A DNA stretch of 56,087 nucleotides. Source: Olavius algarvensis Gamma 3 endosymbiont. Lineage in GTDB: Bacteria > Pseudomonadota > Gammaproteobacteria > GCA-001735895. A model generated the notes under the pieces. That model had not been told where the DNA came from. It saw nothing but the letters and a program-made list of their open reading frames with translations, and searched no databases. Numbering within the stretch: position 1 is the stretch's first letter; the number at the start of each line of letters is the position of its first letter. Of this stretch, positions 17,839-24,954 are shown piece after piece. A program made the translations under genes and the position numbers. The DNA lies in contig DS021200.1 of NCBI GenBank assembly GCA_001735895.1, positions 222,325 to 278,411 of the forward strand. Direction: 5' to 3'.

Positions 17839-18578
17839 TCAAGTTGCGCCACAGCAGCGTTTGAATTTCCTGCCGCTCGCGCAGGGGCAGGCCTGATTGC
17901 GACCAGGTTTCCACGGGGTAAAACTCGGCGCCAGAACTTCGCCATCGGTGTAAAGCCATCGGCCCCGTAGTAGAACAAATGCACTGTTTTCATGAATTGC
18001 GTCCACGCGACCCTGTAGCATTAACCCGGCGACAATATATGTCGCATTCAGCCATCGCGTGTCTGTTCACAGCAAGGCATCAGAACGCCGCTGCAGTTAT
18101 TCTGCAGCAAGTTCTGATAACGCCGTCTGTGGGCAGACACGCGATGGCCTATCTTGTTTAGTATCAATTAGCTAGGGGGCCCAAGAAAGCGCCAGCTCCG
18201 CGTTGCAACTCTTGCCAATGGAATAACCATTGGCGGCGAGTCGCGCCTTGATCTGACGCTTTCTTGGGCCCCTGAATACGACATATATTGTCGCCGGGTT
18301 AATAGCAATCGCGCCTCGAATTCGACCGTCGCTCGTTGCGCCCGCTGCTCGCAGGCGAGAACTTCGAGACCGAGCCAGCGAACATCGGCATCGAGCGCCA
18401 GCTCGAGCGGCCTGAAATCCGGATGCCAGGTCGCATTGAGGTATTCAAGATCCTCGAGCAGGTAGGCTGTGTAACGCGAACGCATCAACTGTTCGGCATA
18501 TGCAGGCGGTTCGTCATGTGTTATAAATCGAGCGCAACACAGGTCGAAAGCTCGACCGGAATGACAAGGACAGTTCAT
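17839..18578 (-). pseudogene. ychJ: YchJ (UPF0225, SEC-C motif protein) interrupted by a 282-bp element
   Basis: The N-terminal part (18578 to about 18303) reads MNCPCHSGRAFDLCC, AEQLMRSRYTAYLLEDLEYL and TWHPDF, as in YchJ. The C-terminal part (18020 to 17839) reads GRWLYTDGEVLAP, PGRNQACPCASGRKFKRCC, the SEC-C zinc motif. Between them lies an element with inverted repeats and a TAGCA duplication. Removing the element and one TAGCA copy restores a continuous frame (FEARLLQGRVDAIHE) of 150 codons, close to the 152 aa of E. coli YchJ. The gene is therefore disrupted by insertion. YchJ function is not established; its SEC-C motifs bind zinc. Confidence 0.9.
18021..18302. mobile_element. 282-bp MITE-like element with two large hairpins
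   Basis: The ends are inverted repeats of 31 bp with one mismatch, beginning TTAACCCGGCGACAATATAT. The flanks are a 5-bp direct duplication TAGCA (18016-18020 and 18303-18307). There is no coding capacity. The interior holds two imperfect palindromes of about 98 nt. The first spans 18051-18148 with a 15-bp outer stem and apex CTGCAG-TTATT-CTGCAG. The second spans 18176-18272 with a 16-bp outer stem and apex CCAATGG-AATAA-CCATTGG. The loops are complementary, so the hairpins are opposed. The termini recur as solo palindromes at 18602 and 24099. Confidence 0.9.
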
Positions 18579-18601
18579 AAACTATCGACAAAAGGAGTAC
18601 T

Positions 18602-18636
18602 ATAAACGCGGCGAAAAAAAATGTCGCCGGGTTAAT
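18602..18636. repeat. Decayed solo copy of the element's terminal palindrome
   Basis: This 35-bp stretch aligns without gaps to the palindrome at 24099-24133 with five mismatches, all in the left arm or centre; its right arm TGTCGCCGGGTTAAT is intact. It sits 8 bases upstream of the recQ start, within its leader. Confidence 0.75.
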
Positions 18637-18644
18637 ATATCATC

Positions 18645-20480
18645 ATGTCCCATGCACTAGAGGTTTTACGCAGCCGTTTCGGCTACGACGAGTTTCGTTT
18701 CCAGCAACAGCAAATTATCGACACCCTGATCGACGGCCGCGACGCGTTGGTGCTGATGCCGACCGGCGGCGGGAAGTCGCTGTGTTACCAGATTCCCGCA
18801 ATCCTGCGTGAGGGCGTCGGCATCATCATTTCGCCGCTGATTGCGCTGATGCAGGACCAGGTCGACGCCCTCGCCTTGAACGGGCTCAGCGCGGCCTTCC
18901 TCAATTCGACCCAGACCGTCGAACAGCAGCAACAGGTCAGGCGGCGCCTGCGCAACAACGACATCGATTTGTTATATGTCGCGCCCGAGCGCGCGCTAAA
19001 CGAGGATTTCCTACAGCTGCTAAGCGACTGCCGGATTGCGCTGTTCGCGATCGACGAGGCGCACTGCGTATCGCAATGGGGGCACGATTTCAGGCCCGAT
19101 TATCAGAAGCTGACGCAATTACACGAACGCTTTCCCGGTATTCCGCGCATCGCGCTGACGGCGACCGCCGATCGGCGTACCCTGCGCGAAATCGAGCAGC
19201 AGCTGCGGCTCGAAGGCGCCGCGCGTTTCGTACACAGTTTCGACCGCCCCAATATTTTCTACCGTGTTGCCCAGGGCGACAACAACCGCCAGCGCCTGTG
19301 GTCTTTTATCCAGGGCAATCACGCCCGCGACGCCGGTATCGTTTACTGTCTGTCGCGCAAGAAGGTCGAGGAGACCGCTAACTGGTTAAGTGACAAGGGT
19401 CGCCTCGCCCTGCCCTACCATGCCGGGCTCGACAAGAATACCCGCGCCGAACACCAACGCATTTTTCTGCAGCAGGATGGCGTCATCATCGTCGCAACAA
19501 TTGCCTTTGGTATGGGTATCGACAAACCCGACGTGCGTTTCGTGGCGCACTTGAATCTGCCGAAAAATCTCGAATCCTACTACCAGGAAACCGGCCGTGC
19601 GGGGCGCGACGGTGATCCGGCCGACGCCTGGATGGCCTACGGCATGCAAGACGTCATCACGCTACGGCAAATGATGGCGCAAAGCGATGCCGGCGAAGAA
19701 TTCAAGCGCGTGCTGCACCACAAGATGGAAGCGATGCTCGGCTTTTGCGAACAAACCGGCTGCCGGCGTCAGACGCTGCTGGCCTATTTCGACGAAACCC
19801 TGGCCGAGCCATGCGGCAACTGCGATAACTGTCTCGAACCGCCGGCGACCTGGGACGCCACCGAGTCGGCCCGCATGGCCCTGTCCTGCGTGTATCGCAC
19901 CGGCCAGCGTTTCGGCGCCAATTACGTCGTCGATGTCTTGATGGGCAATGCCAAAGACCGCATTCTACAAAACCGCCACGACCAGCTCAGCACCTTCGGC
20001 ATCGGCGATCTGGACCAGAATGAATGGCGCAGCCTGTTTCGCCAGCTGATCGCACTCGGCTACCTGTACGCGGACATCGACAACTACGGCGCGCTTAAAT
20101 TGACCCCTGACTGCAAGCCGCTGCTGGCCGGAGCGACACGGCTACTATTGCGCAAATTCGAAAAGCCGATCAGGGCGGCTAAGCCTGCGGCGAAAAAGCA
20201 AGCGACCGAGCTACGCGACAGCGATACGCCGCTATTCGAGGCGTTGCGTCTACATCGCAAACAACTTGCGCTGGAACAGGGGGTTCCGCCTTACGTCATC
20301 CTGCACGACAAGACCCTGGCCGCGATTTGCGAACAGCGTCCCGACAGCATCGAAGCGCTGGCGCTGATCCCGGGTATCGGCGAGCGCAAACTCGAACTTT
20401 ACGCTAAGGACTTGATCCGCATTACCCATGAACACCGGTTCGAGCCTAACGCCGATAGTGCCGATAGCTTGCCTGCTTGA
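18645..20480 (+). CDS. recQ: ATP-dependent DNA helicase RecQ
   Basis: 611 aa, the standard bacterial RecQ length. Domain order: helicase core with FRFQQQQIIDTLIDGRDALVLMPTGGGKSLCYQ (Q motif and Walker A), IDEAHCVSQWGHDFRPDY (DEAH box and aromatic loop) and ETGRAGRDG (motif VI). Next come the zinc-binding CGNCDNC, a winged-helix region, and a C-terminal HRDC domain (LHRKQLALEQGVPPYVILHDKTL). It unwinds DNA 3' to 5' in recombination and fork repair. No clear ribosome site precedes the ATG, because a decayed palindrome occupies the leader. It is probably transcribed alone. Confidence 0.97.
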   Translation: MSHALEVLRSRFGYDEFRFQQQQIIDTLIDGRDALVLMPTGGGKSLCYQIPAILREGVGIIISPLIALMQDQVDALALNGLSAAFLNSTQTVEQQQQVRRRLRNNDIDLLYVAPERALNEDFLQLLSDCRIALFAIDEAHCVSQWGHDFRPDYQKLTQLHERFPGIPRIALTATADRRTLREIEQQLRLEGAARFVHSFDRPNIFYRVAQGDNNRQRLWSFIQGNHARDAGIVYCLSRKKVEETANWLSDKGRLALPYHAGLDKNTRAEHQRIFLQQDGVIIVATIAFGMGIDKPDVRFVAHLNLPKNLESYYQETGRAGRDGDPADAWMAYGMQDVITLRQMMAQSDAGEEFKRVLHHKMEAMLGFCEQTGCRRQTLLAYFDETLAEPCGNCDNCLEPPATWDATESARMALSCVYRTGQRFGANYVVDVLMGNAKDRILQNRHDQLSTFGIGDLDQNEWRSLFRQLIALGYLYADIDNYGALKLTPDCKPLLAGATRLLLRKFEKPIRAAKPAAKKQATELRDSDTPLFEALRLHRKQLALEQGVPPYVILHDKTLAAICEQRPDSIEALALIPGIGERKLELYAKDLIRITHEHRFEPNADSADSLPA

Positions 20481-20566
20481 TTAAAAATCGGACCCGGTTT
20501 ACCGGCCCTGCCGACAAGGCCGGATCGTGCTCAGACACAGCGGCTCGCGCTAAATCGGAGCCTCGA

Positions 20567-21001
20567 CTAGTTGAGGACGTCCGGCCAGTTCTTGTTGGCT
20601 GAGCGGATGTGCCCGGGAATATCCTTGCTCCAGCGTTTTTTCACCGCCGGACTGAAATTCAGGTATAACTTGCCGTTGACGATGGTCCAGGCATCGGGAT
20701 CGGTCGTCGCCGTGGCTCCTTTAGATACCGCATAGGCGCAGTATCCACCGTACTGCGGTGCATATCGTTGCGGCTCGGATTTGAATAGCGCCAGATTATC
20801 GGCGCTGGCGAACTTGTAGATGGCGCCCTGCCATTTAGTGGCGTATTTGTCCCGTCCGCGTGTCGGCTCGCCCAGCGTAAAATAAGCGACCGGGTCGTAA
20901 CCCCGAATTGCGCCGTCGCCGGTGGCAAAAGTTATCGGTTTTCCCGCCACGGCGAGCGGCATGAATATCAGCGCAAATACGGCCGGCAATAATTTCTTCA
21001 T
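20567..21001 (-). CDS. YHS-domain protein, exported
   Basis: 144 aa. A signal peptide (MKKLLPAVFALIFMPLAVA) directs export. The YHS domain core is AIRGYDPVAYFTLGEPTRG, WQGAIYKFASADNLALFKSEPQRYAPQYGGYCAYAVSKG. YHS domains are short Cys-containing modules thought to bind metal or haem-like ligands; the Cys in GGYCAYAV is typical. It follows the TetR gene by 63 bases on the same strand and is likely its regulated partner. Function is unproven. Confidence 0.88.
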   Translation of the reverse strand: MKKLLPAVFALIFMPLAVAGKPITFATGDGAIRGYDPVAYFTLGEPTRGRDKYATKWQGAIYKFASADNLALFKSEPQRYAPQYGGYCAYAVSKGATATTDPDAWTIVNGKLYLNFSPAVKKRWSKDIPGHIRSANKNWPDVLN

Positions 21002-21064
21002 TATTTTTCCTGGTTGTATGATCGAAAACTATTCGGCCCCGTGGATCGACAAAAGTTCCGGGGG

Positions 21065-21526
21065 CTACTGTTGCCTCAACCGATCGAGCAATTGCCGCTG
21101 CAATCGCGGTTCGACAACGGCCCGCTCGAGATTGGGCGAGCGTTCGCACACGTAACCGAATGCCACCTGCCAGAGTCGATCGAATTGTTCCCAGAAGAGT
21201 TTGCGCGCCGCCGGGAAACGGCGACCTTCACCGATAACCAGGGCATATAACCTGATTGCCTGGTCGGTGAGCCAATGGGTGCGAATAAACGCATCAAGCG
21301 CGTCCATATCCTTGACCGGCATGATCAAAGGTTTGTTGTTTTCGATCCAGGCCAGCATAACGGCCAGCATCAATGCCGCTTTATCGGGGAAATGGTTGTA
21401 CACGGTCGGCTTCGACACTTCACTGGCCCTGACCACCATATCGATCGAAGTACCCTTGAATCCGTGCTCCAGGAAAAGTGGCAATGCACAGGCCACGATA
21501 TGGTCTTTTTTAGATCTTTGCGCCAT
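21065..21526 (-). CDS. TetR-family transcriptional regulator
   Basis: 153 aa, shorter than typical TetR proteins (about 190 aa), with a reduced ligand domain. The N-terminal HTH is clear: ACALPLFLEHGFKGTSIDMVVRASEVSKPTVYNHFPDKAALM. It is divergent from trpB. A perfect 21-bp palindrome lies 35 bases upstream of its start and is the probable operator. By position it could repress itself with the YHS gene and also trpBA. The ligand is unknown. Confidence 0.88.
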   Translation of the reverse strand: MAQRSKKDHIVACALPLFLEHGFKGTSIDMVVRASEVSKPTVYNHFPDKAALMLAVMLAWIENNKPLIMPVKDMDALDAFIRTHWLTDQAIRLYALVIGEGRRFPAARKLFWEQFDRLWQVAFGYVCERSPNLERAVVEPRLQRQLLDRLRQQ

Positions 21527-21560
21527 GCGGGGCTTGATTATCCTGATAAATTATGCAAAC

Positions 21561-21581
21561 TATACTAAACGGTTTAGTATA
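21561..21581. promoter_or_regulatory. Palindromic operator between tetR and trpB
   Basis: The core ATACTAAAC-G-GTTTAGTAT is a perfect inverted repeat, extended by one further pair on each side to 21 bp. It lies in the divergent tetR/trpB promoter region. The length and symmetry fit a TetR-family dimer site. Confidence 0.8.
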
Positions 21582-21619
21582 TGTCACCACCCAATCGCGT
21601 TTTGCACCCGGAGGCCAAG

Positions 21620-22879
21620 ATGATTCGCAGCGACAATGGATATTTCGGCGAATTCGGCGGACGTTTCGTCCCCGAGATCCTGTTACCCGCATTAACCGAA
21701 CTCGAAGACCTGTTCTTCGGTTTGCGCGACGATCCCGAGTTCTGGCAGGAATACGTAACCCTGTGCCAGGAGTTCAGCGGCCGGCCGACACCGCTGACGC
21801 CGTTGCGACGCCTGTCTAAGCAGCTCGGCGGCGCGCAGATCTGGCTCAAGCGCGAAGACTTGAATCACTCGGGCGCGCACAAGGTCAACAACGTACTGGG
21901 CCAGGGCTTACTGGTGCAGCGCATGGGTAAACGGCGTGTCATTGCCGAAACCGGCGCCGGACAACACGGGCTTGCGACCGCGATCATGGCCGCGCGCCTC
22001 GGCCTCGAGGCGACTATTTATATGGGCGCCGAAGATATCGAACGCCAATACTCCAACGTATTCTGGATGCGCCAGCTCGGGTCCGACGTGGTCGGCGTCA
22101 CTACCGGGGCGCAAACCTTGAAGGAGGCGCTCGATGAAGCGCTGCGCGACTGGGCCGCATCGGTCGAGACGACGCATTACGTGCTCGGCACCGCCTGCGG
22201 TCCGGCGCCCTTCCCGGAACTGGTTTCATACTTCCAGAGCATTATCAGCGACGAGATAAAGCAACAGGCGCAAACCCAAATGGGTGGCCTGCCCGACGAA
22301 ATCGTCGCCTGTGTCGGCGGCGGCTCGAATGCGATGGGCGCCTTCGGCGCCTTTCTGGAAACGCCCGAGGTGGCGCTGGTCGGGGTCGAAGCCGGTGGCT
22401 TAAGTTTAGAAGACGGCCAGCATTCGGTGCGGCTGTCACAGGATACCGGGGAAACCGGTATCGCGCAGGGTTACAAAACGCTGTTCCTGCAAAACGCTGA
22501 CGGTCAGCTGGGCGATACCCACAGCATCGCCGCCGGGCTCGATTATGTCGGCGTTTCACCGATTCTCGCCTATCTGTCGCAGCAAGGTCGGGTGATCCCC
22601 GAATCGGCCACCGACGACGAAGTCACCGAGGCTTTTACTCTGTTGATGAAAACCGAAGGTATTATCCCCGCGCTGGAGTCGGCGCACGGCCTGGCCGGCG
22701 GCTTCAAACGCGCGCGCCAGATGCGGCCCGAACAAAATGTCGTCATCAATCTGAGCGGCCGCGGCGATAAGGATATCTTCAACATCGCACGCGCCTTTCC
22801 GCAACGTGAATGGACCGAATTTCTGCAACGCGAAGCCGCCCGCTCGACCGAGCTACTGGCGCAAAAGAGAGGGCATTAA
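21620..22879 (+). CDS. trpB: Tryptophan synthase beta chain
   Basis: 419 aa from the ATG at 21620, chosen because GGAGG lies just upstream and the family begins near GYFGEFGGRFVPE; the frame is open back to 21581. The PLP lysine is in NHSGAHKVNN, and the catalytic and phosphate loops are ETGAGQHGLATA and CVGGGSNAMG. It condenses indole with serine to make tryptophan in complex with TrpA. trpA begins two bases after the stop. There is no trpF or trpCD here, and the operator for the divergent TetR protein lies directly upstream. This is an ordinary TrpB1 type by motif. Confidence 0.96.
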   Translation: MIRSDNGYFGEFGGRFVPEILLPALTELEDLFFGLRDDPEFWQEYVTLCQEFSGRPTPLTPLRRLSKQLGGAQIWLKREDLNHSGAHKVNNVLGQGLLVQRMGKRRVIAETGAGQHGLATAIMAARLGLEATIYMGAEDIERQYSNVFWMRQLGSDVVGVTTGAQTLKEALDEALRDWAASVETTHYVLGTACGPAPFPELVSYFQSIISDEIKQQAQTQMGGLPDEIVACVGGGSNAMGAFGAFLETPEVALVGVEAGGLSLEDGQHSVRLSQDTGETGIAQGYKTLFLQNADGQLGDTHSIAAGLDYVGVSPILAYLSQQGRVIPESATDDEVTEAFTLLMKTEGIIPALESAHGLAGGFKRARQMRPEQNVVINLSGRGDKDIFNIARAFPQREWTEFLQREAARSTELLAQKRGH

Positions 22880-22881
22880 TC

Positions 22882-23640
22882 ATGTTTCCCGCGCAATATG
22901 ACGATTTGCAAATCATGTCCCACGCGGTGGTTGGATTTCCCAGCCTCGAGGAAAACGAAAAGGCGATCGCCGGGCTGGCAAAAGCCGGCGTCAGGTTGAT
23001 CGAACTGCAAGTGCCGTTCAGCGACCCGGTCGCCGATGGCCACACCCTGGTCAACGCTTGTTACGAAGCGCTCAAACACGGCGGCTCGGTGCAGGCAACG
23101 CTCGACCTGGCGACCCGGGTGTGCACCAGTCACCCCGAGGTGACTTTCGTCTTGATGAGCTATCTGAATCCGCTTTACCGCTATGGTCTAGAGGACTTAT
23201 TCAAACAAGCCACGGCGGCCGGCATCAAAGGCATGATCGTGCCCGACTGGCCGGTTGAGGAAATCGAGCCCTGGCTGCCGCAGCTCGACGCGCTGGGTCT
23301 GGCGCCGATCCTGATGGTAACCCCCAATACCGCACCCGCCAGGGTGGAAAAAATTACCCGTGCTTCACGTGGCATGATTTACGTGGTTTCGCGCATGGGC
23401 GTTACCGGCCACGAGACCCAGTGGGGGGAAAGGTTTCAGGACTATATCGCCGAAATCCGGCGGCATACCGACTTGCCGCTGGCCGTCGGCTTCGGCGTGC
23501 GCACCGCGGCCGACCTCGAGGCGCTTTCGGGCAAGGCCGAGGTGGCGGCATTCTGCTCGCAGTACATCGAGTGGCAGCGTGACCACGGCAGCGAGGTTGC
23601 CGCCGATAAAATGAAAGCGATTATTGAGACTTTTGCCTAG
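22882..23640 (+). CDS. trpA: Tryptophan synthase alpha chain
   Basis: 252 aa from the ATG at 22882, preceded by GAGAGGG. The catalytic Glu and Asp are in LIELQVPFSDPVADG, and the barrel continues with VLMSYLNPLYRYG, GMIVPDWPVEE and VSRMGVTGHE. TrpA cleaves indole-3-glycerol phosphate and channels indole to TrpB. The segment after ADG (HTLVNACYEAL) departs from the common ADGP-x-I-Q pattern, so this is a divergent member, but the active site is complete. It is tightly coupled to trpB. Confidence 0.93.
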   Translation: MFPAQYDDLQIMSHAVVGFPSLEENEKAIAGLAKAGVRLIELQVPFSDPVADGHTLVNACYEALKHGGSVQATLDLATRVCTSHPEVTFVLMSYLNPLYRYGLEDLFKQATAAGIKGMIVPDWPVEEIEPWLPQLDALGLAPILMVTPNTAPARVEKITRASRGMIYVVSRMGVTGHETQWGERFQDYIAEIRRHTDLPLAVGFGVRTAADLEALSGKAEVAAFCSQYIEWQRDHGSEVAADKMKAIIETFA

Positions 23641-23698
23641 GGCCTGTTAGCACTATGCACAGGCGCTCCCCTCCCGGCGCCGCTGGCACACAAGCAAG

Positions 23699-24025
23699 AT
23701 GTTCAGCCTGATAAATCTGACGGGCCTGGCCTTGCTCGGCCTGCTGGGGTTCTACTGGTGGCAGAGCGGCCTGTTCAAGGGTCGTGCGCGCGCGCTGGCG
23801 ACCGCGCACTGCAGCCAACTGGGCCTCCAGCTGCTCGATCAAAGCATGGTAATTGTCGGCTTCAGACCGGTGCGCGGACCTGCCGGCAGACTGGTTTTCC
23901 GCCGCAGTTATCAATTTGAATTCTCGTCCACGGGAGCGCGGCGCTACCAGGGCAAATTGGTGCTCGAAGGCATGGCGCTCAAAACCATCGACCTGGAAGC
24001 CTACCGATTGCCCGAGTCCGGCTAA
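23699..24025 (+). CDS. DUF3301 family protein
   Basis: 108 aa. It begins with one hydrophobic segment (LINLTGLALLGLLGFYWW) and continues as a small soluble domain (ATAHCSQLGLQLLDQSMVIVG, RSYQFEFSSTGARRYQGKLVLEG), matching the DUF3301 family of gammaproteobacteria. It is probably a membrane-anchored protein. Function is unknown. It lies between trpA and the OmpA-like lipoprotein gene in the same orientation. Confidence 0.85.
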   Translation: MFSLINLTGLALLGLLGFYWWQSGLFKGRARALATAHCSQLGLQLLDQSMVIVGFRPVRGPAGRLVFRRSYQFEFSSTGARRYQGKLVLEGMALKTIDLEAYRLPESG

Positions 24026-24098
24026 TTCCTGACGGCTGCTGGTTTGTGAAATATTGTCATATTCAGATTCGACCCCTTTGTCTATAATCCGCTCCTCT

Positions 24099-24133
24099 AT
24101 TAACCCGGCGACAATATATGTCGCCGGGTTAAT
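24099..24133. repeat. Perfect 35-bp palindrome identical to the ends of the ychJ element
   Basis: ATTAACCCGGCGACA and TGTCGCCGGGTTAAT (15-bp arms) flank a 5-bp centre ATATA. The first 25 bases equal the outer end of the 282-bp element at 18020-18044. No 5-bp flanking duplication is seen. It lies between the DUF3301 and OmpA-like genes, where it could also act as a transcript 3' hairpin. Confidence 0.88.
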
Positions 24134-24166
24134 AACATCGACCACCGTATTTTACCGAGACACAAG

Positions 24167-24847
24167 ATGAAAAAATTGTTGATCATGCCTACTATCGTTA
24201 GTCTGGCCGCCATCTCCGGTTGCCAAACCTATGATGCTTATACCGGCGAAAAGAAAACATCTAAAACCGCCAAGGGTGCAGGCATCGGGGCGGGTGTCGG
24301 CGCGGTGCTCGCTTATCTTAAAAACAAGGACAAATCCAGTAAAAAACGCAAAAAGCGTATGCTGGAGGCGGCCGGTATCGGCGCGCTCGCAGGCGGCGGC
24401 ATCGGTTATTACATGGATACCCAGGAAGCCAAGCTCAGAAAAACGCTCCGCGACTCGGGCGTCAGCGTCGAGCGTGACGGCGATAACATTAACCTGATCA
24501 TGCCGGGCAATATTACCTTTGTCACCGCCGGGCATGCACTGAACGCCGACTTTCACGAAGTGCTGGATTCGGTCTTTATCGTGTTGCAGGAATTCAACAA
24601 AACCATCATCGTTTCCGCCGGACATACCGATAGCAGAGGTTCGGATCAATACAATCAAGGCTTATCGGAGCGGCGCGCCGAATCGGTGGCGCAATATCTG
24701 CTGGCTAAGGGCGTGGTCGCAGCGCGTATCGACTCCGCCGGTTTTGGCGAGACCACCCCGATTGCCGACAATGGTACCGCGCAGGGCCGCAGCCTGAATC
24801 GCCGGGTTGAATTGTCTCTGGTGCCGATAACCGAAGATTCCTTATAA
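24167..24847 (+). CDS. OmpA-family lipoprotein (YiaD-like)
   Basis: 226 aa. The lipobox AAISGC gives a lipoprotein N-terminus at about residue 19. A glycine-rich segment follows (GAGIGAGVGAVLAYL and AAGIGALAGGGIGYYMDT), typical of the glycine-zipper region of YiaD-type proteins. The C-terminal OmpA peptidoglycan-binding domain has SAGHTDSRGSDQYNQGLSERRAESVAQYL and NRRVELSL. It likely links the outer membrane to peptidoglycan. It is probably monocistronic, with a palindrome upstream and tandem repeats downstream. Confidence 0.92.
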   Translation: MKKLLIMPTIVSLAAISGCQTYDAYTGEKKTSKTAKGAGIGAGVGAVLAYLKNKDKSSKKRKKRMLEAAGIGALAGGGIGYYMDTQEAKLRKTLRDSGVSVERDGDNINLIMPGNITFVTAGHALNADFHEVLDSVFIVLQEFNKTIIVSAGHTDSRGSDQYNQGLSERRAESVAQYLLAKGVVAARIDSAGFGETTPIADNGTAQGRSLNRRVELSLVPITEDSL

Positions 24848-24878
24848 ACCACCGCCTGCGGCATCCGATAGAAGACCT

Positions 24879-24954
24879 TACTCAGAGTAAATATTCTTAC
24901 TCTGAGTAAATCTTAGTTTTTACTCTGAGTAAATCTTAGTTTTTATTCTGAGTT
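24879..24954. repeat. 23-bp tandem repeat in a convergent gap
   Basis: Two identical 23-bp units (24897-24919 and 24920-24942) start TTACTCTGAGTAAATCTTAG. They are preceded by a partial unit at 24879-24892 and followed by a degenerate one at 24943-24954. Each begins with the near-palindrome TTACTC-T-GAGTAA. The last copy overlaps the stop codon of the MFS gene. Confidence 0.85.

Noticed and set aside
17315-17959. Minus-strand frame of 214 codons opposite the desaturase
   Set aside because: It is an antisense shadow with Arg/Ser-rich composition; the plus frame has three intact His motifs.
18021-18302. Reading the element as an integron attC site or CRISPR-like repeat
   Set aside because: It has inverted rather than direct repeats, a target duplication, and no integrase core sites or spacer-repeat pattern.
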